Position numbers and translations under genes: made by a program
Assembly: GCA_947396885.1 (NCBI GenBank)
Contig: OX377202.1
Location: 60,848,034-60,912,033 of the forward strand
Length of the DNA stretch: 64,000 nt
DNA from: Heligmosomoides polygyrus polygyrus
Taxonomy: Eukaryota > Nematoda > Chromadorea > Rhabditida > Heligmosomidae
Direction of reading: 5' to 3'
The notes under the pieces: generated by a model
Databases searched by the model: none
What the model saw: only the letters and a program-made list of their open reading frames with translations
Told to the model about the DNA's origin: nothing
Shown here: positions 49,301 through 61,300 of the stretch, piece by piece
Numbering within the stretch: position 1 is the first letter of the stretch
Layout: the number at the start of each line of letters is the position of its first letter

Positions 49301-52300
49301 GAAACGTCAGCCGATGTAAAGCCTATTCAACAATCTTGGTGAACAGCTTAGAGAAGAAACACGCTGAAATATACTCGAATGCCAAGATTTATGGAAAGTC
49401 GGACTTGGGCGGTTCCACAGCTAGTATAGTTTGCTCGAACGAATCTGTTCGAATAATTTATTCGAGAAATTATTCGAGTAGACCAACATTCGATATTTCT
49501 TGGTTTTCGAATATTCGTCCGAATTCGAACATCGAAGTGAGCTATATTCGAATAATGTTCAAGAATCGAATAATCGAACTCTTCTCGATCGAATAATTTT
49601 CTTCAAGCATAGGACGTGATCACGCAACATTCGAAGGATGTTTTGATCAAGGTAACAAGCTGGAATGCATTGCAAAAAAAGAATCGATTCCTACCTAGAG
49701 GTCATGTATTCTCATGTATCGTTTAATATATCTTCTAATCTAGAGTCCTCTCACATCGGTGGAAAGGGCCATAGCGTGTACCTGCTAAACCACTTCCAAC
49801 CCGAAGACTTCCCTGAGAGGCAGTGGACGCCTCACAAAGCCCTGGATACACAAACAACATCTTCTCGGCCCTTCGGTGCATTGCTATAGGGAGTCGATTC
49901 TCTGACTCCTAAGGGTTTGGATGTGTGCTGGATGGTCTGCGTTGAAGATCCTTCACGATCATAAGAATAGTCGTGAACAACAAGAGAGCGCATCTAAATG
50001 CAGAAGGGTTAGGTGGGGCATTTCCTCACTTGGGAACAGGCAACTTGGTTGGGAAGGTGCCTAACCTCCGTCCCTCCAAGGTCGCTAAATTTGTACAACC
50101 TTCGAGATCAAATATTGAAGTGTTTTCTCGGCTTGTCGCCGCAAGTCATGTGTAGACCATTAAGGCATACAAGCTGCCTTGATGATACTGAAACTGATCG
50201 CCAGAGATGGAGGGCTGGCGCATCCCCAGAAGAATTCTGTGGCGCCGATCCTTGCGTCCTATCCTTTGCAATGTGTTCGATTTGATCACATGCGACATCC
50301 TTTAGGTGATAGGCCGTTATAAAGCATCAAACGAATACAGTGGAATGACAGTGAATGCGTGCTAAAGGGAAATCGGCTTAATCCAGCTAAACGGAGAAAG
50401 CGACGCTCCTGCAACTGCTTGCGGCATTTTTGAAGATACGATATTCTACGAGCATTTTCTGTCCGATTCTTGCCGATAATTGTGGTGCGTTCGTAATGTT
50501 ATCGCATCGATTTTCTCTATCAAAGAACTATGTGGTGAAATTGATCAGTACTAAAATAAATTTCCATCGCGATGTTGCAAGACATGTGGCTTGATTCTGC
50601 TTTGTGGGTCTTCTAGTGAAACCTATAGAGAACCACTCCTTTTTAGGGATGCCCTGATAATCGGCTTCTACCCTTCTGGATGTCATAGCTCTTTAAACGT
50701 GTGTTTGGCTTACTCGATGGCTTGCACTGGCCAGCCAATAGACAGCTAGTCTGCTATCCATCCCAAATAATTCAACATTCGTATGCCTTGGATCTTAGGA
50801 CACTGCTGAACACATGAAGCTGTAGAAGAAGACTGTTATTCAGACTTTATTCGGTGAAGTTTCGGCACAAACGGCTTCTTTCCGGTGCTTAAAAGACAAG
50901 AGTACTTCGAATAAACACTCTTAGCTTTAATTAGAAAAGACTATGAGACTGATGAGTAAAGCAACCCGGCAACCTGTGGAAGCCTGCAAAAGGCGGTAAT
51001 TTGCTGTCGGATAAAGAAAGTGTGAGTGAGTAACAGGTGATTGAATCTCACGTTTTCCTACTAACAAGGGAAGGGTCTTGTTAGAAGGAAAAAGCGTAGG
51101 TCCGAATGGGTAAAGCGAGTCATATAGGAAGAGCCCACATCCCTCATATAGTAAAAATGTGTCTCCTTCTTGCCAAGTTGTTAAACCAAAGGATTAGGGG
51201 GTCCTTATGGCTCCTATCCGCCGAAGTCTATTCTCACAAGCGCTGGGACTCTTTTGTAAGCCGGCGAAGCCACTGATGGCAAGTGGTTCGGGGCGGAGCA
51301 GGTAGTGGCGTTGCTTCGTACGATGGAAGTCCGGGGTTCGATTATCGCGCGTTGCGTCATTCCTGCACTTGAACTGCCTGGTTGCGATTTGAGTGGTACT
51401 CACGTCCGCACAATTTTCAGGCGTTTTCTGCACTTTCCCCGCCATATGCTGAGGAAAGAAACCTTGTCCTCTCAAACCTTCTCATCGCCTCCTGACAAGA
51501 ACCACACAGTAACAAACAAGTTGCAACAAACACACAACTGGAAAAATCTGCAGAAGACGCCTGAGAATCATGTGGGACCCCTCGAATCTCAACGGAACAG
51601 TTGAAGTGCAAATATTGCTCGTCCCACGAGAACCGAACCCTCGGCCTCTCTCTCCTAGAGCTCCGTCGCTATCCGCAGTGCCCCGAATCGCTTGACGGCA
51701 CGGGAGACCCCGACCAGCGCTCGTGAGCGCAGCCTCCGTGATTCCGTGCGCAGAGCCCCTACTCTTGTGGCTTAACGATGTAGCAAAAGGAAACACACTG
51801 TTATACTAACTTAAGAGAGGAGATTCTTCCTATACGACTCGCTTTCTACACGTGTGTGCCAACTCCATAAACATGCCATCCGAAACTGTGCTATTCGGCA
51901 GAAGCTTGGTGTCGCGCCGACAGCTGAGAAAATGTGCTAAGCTCGCCTGCAAAGAGACGGCCACGTTCTGCGGTGAAAGGAACACAGCTTCCGAAAGGTA
52001 GGCCTCAACTTCGAGGTGACTGGAAAGCAGTCTAGAGGGCACCCGAAGCAGCGCCGGTCTGACACGTTACATACGGACTTGAAGGTTGCTGATGTCCACC
52101 CTGACCTAGCGCTAAGGCCTCTGTTATACTCCCGCGGGAGCATCCGCGGAACATCCGCGGACTAAAGGTGCACCGCGGACGGCGGGCGTGGCAGGGCGCG
52201 GCGATTGGCCAGGTGAGGGATCTCGGCGCGATTCCCGCCCTTCCGCGGATGCTCCCGCGGGAGTATAACTCAAGCCTAAGGTGGCGTCGTGACCCCAAAA

Positions 52301-55300
52301 AAGCGGATCCCACCACTAATCGTAAGGGGGAGAGAAGCCGGGCTAGCAGAACAAGGAGAATTTCAAACTCCAAAAATGTAAAATTGTAAGCTGCAAATTG
52401 TACTATGAAATGATCCTTGGAAGAATAATTTTTCAAGCTTCCCTTGCCTTCTCAAGATACTGAAGAAGGCGTTCATGCCGAAGCGTCAGCCGAGTGGAGT
52501 GGCAAAAATATTGCTATGCAAAATAGTCTGGCTTCTCAGCTTGGCAGTCTTGCCACTGTTCCTCCCCGATAGGCTGGGTAGCAATTCACCCTGGATGAGT
52601 GGAAGTTTTCGATGGGTGGATGGCAAGCCAACCTTGATATCGGTGAGCACGCTAGAAGCGACTCTTCTTATTGACGGACCTGAAAATCCTATAAAACGCC
52701 GTTAATGGAGGGACTGCAATACGCGGAAAAACACTAGTAATGTGGTTAGAATAGTTCATATATTTTAACAGTGCTTGAATTCCTGATTTGCTTTTGAAAT
52801 TAGAGCAGTTGAAAACCATTTTTCCTTTGCTGCTTATCCAATATCCGGGCATAGTATTTTAAGAAAATTGTCTGCTATCCGTTATTCGTGTTTCAAAATT
52901 TCGTTGTTCGCTCATCCCTGGCGAGTGCTCGGCCACCACTTGCATGTTCCACTTCTGCAGTAAACTGACCAAGCCAATGTTTCGTTTGCTAAACTTTCCC
53001 TAAGGGACGGGTTTCGAGCAGTTGGGATGCGAAAATAATGACTTCTTTTTCGTTTCTAGTTCTCTAGCCGCCTAGGCATTCCTTTCAAGCGTCTACATAT
53101 GCTGTTGAAATTCTCAGGCATTGCTTCTGAATAGTGAAAAACAAAAACAAAAAACGAAAAAGTAAGCCACCTATGAGGATAGATCCTTGAAAAGGCCCCG
53201 AACTCGTTCAATTCTTCCTCAATATCATGCAAAACTAGAGTGCCTGGCGCCATTCAAATAGATATAGCAATGTCATCTCCTACTCCTTTAACATCATACA
53301 TAATTGAATTACTAACCGGGCCTGTTTACTATAGGCACTTTTCATTGCATAGCAACAAATAGTTATTCGTTATTCGTTCACTCGAGCAAATTACTCCATC
53401 ATTCTAATCCTACTATATATAAAGCAGCAAGTGTGTGTGTGTATGTGTATGTGTGTGCGTGTGCGTGTGTCGCACTGTCCGTCCGTCACACTTGAGTTGG
53501 GGCACGGCAGCCGAACACGTCGGCGATCGTGCCTGGCGAGCTGTAGACGCGCCGAACACGTCGGCACCATGCATGGCGAGCCAGAGACGTGCCGAACACG
53601 TCGGGAACCGTGCCTGGGCATTTAGATGATCATCGACGGGAGGGGTTTTGGAGGCGATCGATATCGATCGATATTATTGATTTTTTGAGGATGGCGTTCA
53701 AGCAGCTGCAGCTGAATCTTACGAAGACGATGTTCATGAGGAACGGATGGGTTTCTGATGCCCCATTCTCGCTCAACGGAACGAACATCTCCGAATGCTC
53801 CAGCTATGTGTATCTGGGTCGCGAAGTCAACATGGCCAACGACCTAGCACCAGAGCTGAGCAGGAGGAAACGAGCGGCTTGGGGAGCTTTCAAGAGCGTC
53901 GAAGAAGTCGTGAAGAAAACGAAGAACGTCCGACTCCGTGCCCACCTATTCGACTCCACTGTTCTTCCTGCCCTAACATACGCCTCAGAGACCTGGGTTA
54001 TACGAAAGCAGGATGAACACGCGATCAGCGTCGCGCAGCGTGGAATCGAGAGGACGATGCTCGGAGTGACACGACTCACGCATGTGAGAGAAGGCCTCCG
54101 GAGTTCCGAGCTTCGCCGACGTTCGAAGATCAGAGACGCTGTCGCATGGGCCAAGCCGTCGAAAATTAGGTGGGCCGGCCACGTAATGCGATTCGCAGAC
54201 ACCCGCTGGACGAGAGCCGTCACAGATTGGATTCCGCGGGATGTCAAAAGAACACCAGGACGCCCACCAACGCGTTGGTCGGACTTCTTCGTGAAAGCCC
54301 TGAACGACCGATATGACGCTCTTCGTGTCCCTCGAGCGAGGAGGATCCATTGGAGCACTCTGGCACGCAACAGGGACGAATGGAGACGCTGCTGGCGCCC
54401 GCTCGAGCAAGTCGATGATCAACGGGACGGCAGGTGATACAGGTGATACAGGCGTTCAAGCGGCACGAAACTTTATCCCTGGGGGAAATCGAGGTCGCTG
54501 AACACGAATCTGAAGTCGGCCAATCGATATAGATCGATATTATCGATTGTTTGTGGATATCGTCCAAGCGACACGAAACTTTAGCCCTAGGGGTAATCGA
54601 GGTCGCTGAACACGAATCTGGAGTTGGCCAGTCGATATCAATCGATATTATCGATTTTTGTGGATATCGTTCAAGCAGCACGAAACTTCAGCCCTGGGGT
54701 AACCAAGGTCGCTGAACACGAATCTGAAGTTCGCTTTTGAACTGTGGATCGCCATCAATCGATATTGGGCAAATAAGCGTTTTTGTGGATGTCGTCCATT
54801 TTTCGCTTTTTTTTCTAACTTGCCCTAATCGACAATCGATATAGTTAACATGTTCTTCCTGAGAAAATCATGACAAAGGTTCAGCTACAATTGATGATGA
54901 GAAGTTATTGCTACGGCGAAGCCGTCAAGAAGCCGTTGGTGCGGCCGAGAGGCCGCACGGGCGGCTGGTATTTGAATAAATGAAAAATAGGGGCTTATTC
55001 GATTTTCGATTATTCGAAAATTTTCGAAATCGAGTAAATTCGTTCGGAAATTTTTGACATTGAATTTATTCGTTCATCCATTCGTCCGAAAATTTTCGTA
55101 CATTTGTGACTGATCAACATTTCCAATTAGCCGAGCTCACTACGATTCCCTGACGAGCAAAAACGAACTTAATATTTGCAGATGACAAAACACCGCAAAT
55201 CTTATTTAAGAAGACATTACTATTATCGCCGAGATCGAGCCGTTGAAGTAATTACTTATTTCCATAAGCTGAGACCTTTTACTAGAAATTTTCGAGCAAT

Positions 55301-58300
55301 TTCCTCAGCACCCCACTTCGAAATTCCCTGATCAACATTCCCAATTAGCCGAGCTCACTACGAGGAGCTGAGTTCTTGACAAGCCCTTAAGCCACTATTC
55401 AAATCGGCTTCAGCTTATGAATAGCTCGGTGGGGACAACACGTCAGAATCGACGAAGCCGGCAGAAATCCAAGCGAAAGGCCTATACCATAGCAAAACGA
55501 GCAAACAGTAATGGATGGTAGCTTGCACGCACCTCTTTATCGTGCTCGAAGTCTATCTGAAGGGCAGCGATGAGCGACGCCGGCGACGAGAAGTACTCGA
55601 GATCCATGTCGCGTGAAGGCTTCAGATGCACCTTACAGTAGTCCAGTACGTGAGCGGGTGTCACGTCCTTCACCTCACCGTCTGGAAATGTAAGAGCGCC
55701 TCTCACCTTGAATGATGCAAAAAGCCTCTAAACGTACCGGCACCGCTCTGACTGACGGTAATCTCAATGTCGGAGATCATCGGTGTTCCGACTTTGACGG
55801 CGTGCTGGTCTACCTCAAGGGTTACTGAACCCGACAACGATAGCACTGGTTCCGGCTCTTGTTCGACAAAGACGTAGCCTTTGACCACTGGGAGGGAGAG
55901 CTGAAATAAACGTCCTAGAGTCAAATGAGGGTAGGCAATGGCTGGCTCCAGAACGAATTCTCTACGAACTTACGAAGTGTCCCGTCCATTAATAGCTGTC
56001 ACAAGTTTGGGAATCACGAGGTGCAGAACTTAGCGCTGTATAATCGACATAAGAAACTTTTTTTGTGGCTAGCTTATGGTTAGATAACAAGCAAGAAATC
56101 CACCATTACGAAATTATATTTGGCCATAAAACAAAAATTCATTTTCAATTCTCAAACTATTTATTTTTTAATTGATGTTACTGAGCCAAAAAACAATCAG
56201 CTGAGAAGAAAGGGAATCTATTCTTAAGACACGGGATTTAACTTTTAAAAAACTCATGGCCCATGGCCACCGCAATGAAAGCGAAATATTAGACGCCGAA
56301 AATGGCCTTTCGAAGGCCCTTCACAACCAAATAGAAAAAATAGCGAGAAATTTGCTCTATAGCCCCAGAGACATAGAATCCAATGGCCTAACATATTTCA
56401 TAACACGGTGCCGGACCAGAAACTCGATACGCATATAATTTGGGACGTTCGCTTCCGGTGTCGACGAGTGCGGCTTTGACTTTTGCTTTCTGCTCAAATT
56501 CAATCCTGGCTAAGAATCGCAGGAGAGAGTAGCACAGCTGGAGGTTGGCTTAGGACACGTGTGCAGAGTATAGCAGGGATATCAGAGTTTGCGCACCTTG
56601 GCCCAGCTGGTCGCTTTCGCTTCCGTTCACCACCTACCGTTCCTCGCCCTTCGAGTGGCGCATACACTTTGAGATTCACCTCTGAAGTCTAACGCAGGTT
56701 CTAAACTACTAAAGCTAAAGCATCATAGGTAATTCATATAGAACATTCGGAGGAAACGCGCAAAGAGTGATGAAGGCTCCATCCTTTTTCTATTTTGTTA
56801 ATAAATGCTTTCGTTTTCCTCTGATACACATGCACATGGAACGAGAGATATTGAAATCTCGGCAAGAGGTGCTCGAAACGTTAGAGCGAAATCGGTGACG
56901 ATCTCCATTCCAAATTACTGCGTGAAAGTAGCATGCACGAGTTTCCCAGAGCAAGGAGAACTCCAAAAAACGGCCGATCGACAGGTATCCAGCCGCCGCA
57001 CGTTTCCTCAGTGCGAAAAGTAGGATCAACCGCCGGTGAGGCTGTACTCCTCACCTGTTTACCCTGTGCACAGTCGACAGTGGTGGTGAGGGTCCATGGC
57101 CGATGTCCAGGTATCGGCTTCTCCTGCGTGTTCACGTACGACACCTGCAAAGAGCGAATCCTCCCTGAATCGGCAGTAGTGGGAGTGATGAGGTGCCCAC
57201 CCTTCGCAGCATTTTGCTGATGTCCTGCTCATTTGCTGCCGTTACAGTGATGCTGGCCTGCTCCGAGCCGTACTTTACGCTCTTAAATGGACATAATTTG
57301 ACTGAACTCGATCCGCAACTGTGGGTGGTGAGAGGTTATGGCACCTGTCCGTCGAGGATCTCGTCCATGCCGGTGTACTGCAGCTGCTCTGGACAGCGAT
57401 GGGCACACTCGATAGCTGTTTGGCTTTCAGTTTCACCACTGAGAAGGTACACTGCCGAAAGAGAACCTGTAAAAAGTACGCGTCGTGTCAGTGGTGAAAC
57501 ATCTAGGTTGTTATACCATAGCACTATGTCGGCGATAGAAGAGCAAACGTTCAATAATCTTCAAGTTCGAGGTTATTGAAATCTGGGCAGCTTGGGAGCA
57601 GGTTTTTTGCAATCCTCTTTGCCTACCAGGTTTGATACGAATTCTTTATTGCGGCCGACGTTTCGACGAACTCGTCTTTCTCAAAGCCTGAAAGAAGCGC
57701 GAAGTGTTTATGACTCGGTGAACTTCATTGGATCAAAAACATCGCGTCCACCTCTTTACCAGGAACAACATGATCCCAGGAGTGCTGGGAAACGTTACCA
57801 CATCTGTGTGTTCTAACTCACCGATCCCTCCAGCGCAAAGAAACCGGATCAACTGCCCACTGTGGAGCAAGTGAGACCTATTGGCATGGTCCAATATACT
57901 GCTCCCAGTGCCGGAGAGTCGAAAATATGCAGTATACGTGATCTCACAGCCCGTACAAACGGATAAAAGACAGGAATTCACTGGTGATGGAGATGCATTC
58001 GTTTCTGTTCTTCATGGCTGGATTTCGTACGTGAATCCAGAAGGCCTCGAAAGCCTTTCTGGTTCATGATACAACACCATGCACTTTGCATTGAAGTCGT
58101 CCCCGGAGTGAGCTTCCTTCCGACGCTTACCAAGCGGCGTTAGTAAGCTTTGCCTTCTCTTACCACCGAGCTGTGCCTTAACGCGAGTTTCAACTGGTGA
58201 TGACGCCTTTTTGTGGGCATATTGCGCTCGCATTAGACATTGGCGCACAGCTGCAGTGATACTGTCTGTATGTGTGGGCTGTGAGATCGGTATACAGCTC

Positions 58301-61300
58301 TGTGCACATTTTCGACTCTCCGGCACTGGGAGCAGTATATCTGACCATGCCGGCAGGTCTCACTTGCTCCATGGTGGCCAGTTGATCCGGTTTCTTTGCG
58401 CTGGAGGATCGGTGAGTTAGAACGCACAGACGTGGTCCTAGCACCCCTGAGAGCATGTTGTTCCCGGTGCAGAGGTGGACGCGATGTTTTTGATCCAGTG
58501 AAGTTCATAGAGTCAAAAACATTTCGAGCTTCTTTCAGACCTAGGGAAGGGCGAGTTCGTCGAAACGTCGGTCGCAATAATGAATTCATTCCAAATCTGG
58601 TAGGCAAAAAGGATAAAAAACAGCCATAGAGAAGGGGTTGCAAATGTCCAACGAACTAATGAGCAGCACACTACGCGTCCATTTTGGTTAGTACGTATTA
58701 GTATATATTAGTGTGCCCCTTCTTTTCAGAGCTGCTGTTTCTCTTAGAGCAATCTTTGGCTGTCTATCCGTAGCAGCGTTGAGCCCGCGTTATGAAGTCA
58801 AGGCAGAATAAGATATTCGCACCTTTGAAGAATTGCGCCATGGCCTGCTGACGTCCGTGCCAACACGCACCGACGACGAGACGCGTTTTCTGAAAGCGAA
58901 GGTTACTCACAACGGTAGTCTACTATAACCTAAGACTTGAACTCACCACAGCTTTCGTCTGATGGAGTGGCCAGTCGTCGAGGATTTCCGGGTTGCGTTC
59001 GTCAGCTTTGAAAGCCTGACCGTCGACCATTAGATTAACATCGTCGACTCCGTTGAAAAGCAGCGAGTACGAATGCCACTCATCGTCGCAGACCTGCAGT
59101 TCACACCGTTCAGTCACGGAAAATCCTTCGCAGTCAACAGCGCTCCAACGGCGCGCCGACCTGAGTAAGCGCTCGCTCAAGGCTGCTGCCATCAGCAATC
59201 GCTCTGGCCCCGTTGTTCTCTAAGGCCAGCACCTCACTGAGGTTGAGAAACCTCGTCAACTACCACATTTTAGATAACCTCTAGACGCCAGCAATACGTC
59301 TTGTGGTCAGGTGTTTCGAGTTCATCGCGCACAAGAAACTGCTAGCCGAACAGTGCTGCTACTCCTTACCGCTTCAAAGTAGGGTGTTGCGGCCATGATT
59401 CAGCCCCACGTTAACGGCAAGCACAAGCACGTATTTTGTACTGCTTACGTAGTACAGGCTTTCTGTGATGGGGAATGGAAGGTCTCAAAGCATTTTTTAT
59501 TCATGCATGCACAGGGAGACAACGTTTTCGTGATCCTCCGGCACAAGACGTAGTCGGGGCTTCGGCTTGGCGATGACATTTTTCTCCGGAAATAATCCCC
59601 AGTCATTCCACGAGGTGTTGCATATCGAAGCACCCGTAACTCCCGCACGACACATGCACATATTGCTCCCGCCGTCGTGTTCCGAAAACAGAAGATCCAT
59701 CGACAAGGGCTCAGTGAGGGCTAATTCCGTGATCACGCTGCTAATCAGAATCGAAACCCCGTAAACGTTATGTATCGACCGGACGCTCAGCGGCCTACTG
59801 GCCAACAAACCTCTGGTTGGGGCTTTGCCCCAAACCCTGATAATACCCCTTGGCGGCAGTGTTTTTTCATCCTCTTTAAACCTTCTTAAAAGTAAAAAAG
59901 TGGCTTGAAATATAATATATGTAGTATTGGGTTGATCGAAAAGCCTTGATAGTGTTATCTTTTTCTTCCTTATTTCTTTATTCAGCATAGCATACATTCA
60001 GCATAGCATATAATGCAAATCAGTCATCAATATAGCCACCATTGTTGGTCACCACTGTGGTCCACCTGGGCTGGTCAGCGACAGTATTTTCCCAAAATAG
60101 AGAGACCGCGTGTCAAAGAAGCCGGCGACCGGCCGACTTGTCTTGAAACTTTGCGAAACTTTTCTTGGCCAAGAAATACTTCAGGGAGAGGAGCAAGTGG
60201 TTTTGTATCAGAAGGGGTAATACATAAGTTTGGGAAAAAATGTCCGTTGTTTTCCATTGAAGAAAGAAACCAGATGAAGAATTGCCGAGAGGACCGTGTC
60301 GAGGCACCACATAGCACAGGTGGACTAAGAAAACACCTTCCTTTTTCTTCTGCAGAGATGCAGCTCACCAGAACTCCGATGCCTCAAGCTTTGGAGTAAT
60401 TCATGTAAAAATCGTCATTAGGGCTTTGCTTCTGCTCGCTCCTCAGATCAGTTTCGAGTCGAGAAGGGGGTAAAGTCTGTGATTTTCATAACACATCTTA
60501 CATATAATTTATGTGCTGTTAAAACTAATTTTCCCTCCAACACCACCAAACAGTCCTATCATGTCGTACAGTGAATAGTACAATTTTATTAAAAGGCGGT
60601 ACCTTTCAGTCCAACCATATACTACATATTCCACTTTATGACATGACTCCCTTCCTTTCAGTCAGCTCTAATGCAATATAATTGTGCAATTAATAAACGA
60701 GTTGATTCAAGACTTCACTAGCATATAAACTAATGTCCCAACATTTACAACTGCAAGTCGCGCTGGTTTCAATTACAAATAATTTTCCGACGACGGCCAA
60801 AAACTGAAAAATAGGTCAACCGGTCATCAACCGATTTCAGAATGCATAATGATGCACACTTCACGATACGTGCCATTTCACGTCAAATGTGGTGCGTTTC
60901 AAGCCAAACTGGCACTGTTCAACAAAAACTCGACTCTTTCGAAGCCAAAAATAAATAAATAAAAAATAAACTGAGCATTTCCGAGTCTTCTGAATAAAGG
61001 TAGACACGCTGTGAGAAGGTTAAGATAATTTTTTGTCTAAAAGATTAAATATGTCCTTCTTTGAAAACTTTTATTCATCTTCTTCAAAAAGTGAACACAC
61101 TGGTTTTTTACACAATTTTCATTTTTCAAGGAGAACTAATGGAAATGGAAGTGTCGCCGTACTGTAACGAAAAACGTTTTAGAACGGAACCCAACGGATG
61201 TAGGTTCGAATTCCGAGCTGAATCAAGGGTCGACCATAACTAGCCCTCACTGAGACACTTCACTACAAGCCTCATTCCAGTTTACGCCCCTCCGTTATCA

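Noticed and set aside
53985..54422. 145- and 188-residue minus-strand frames
   Set aside because: Antisense shadows of the intact RTE C-terminal coding region.
59497..59997. 166-residue minus-strand frame in casy-1 intron C-D
   Set aside because: It runs into the mariner-type terminus at 59930-59949 and has no recognisable domain or conserved calsyntenin segment; insufficient support.
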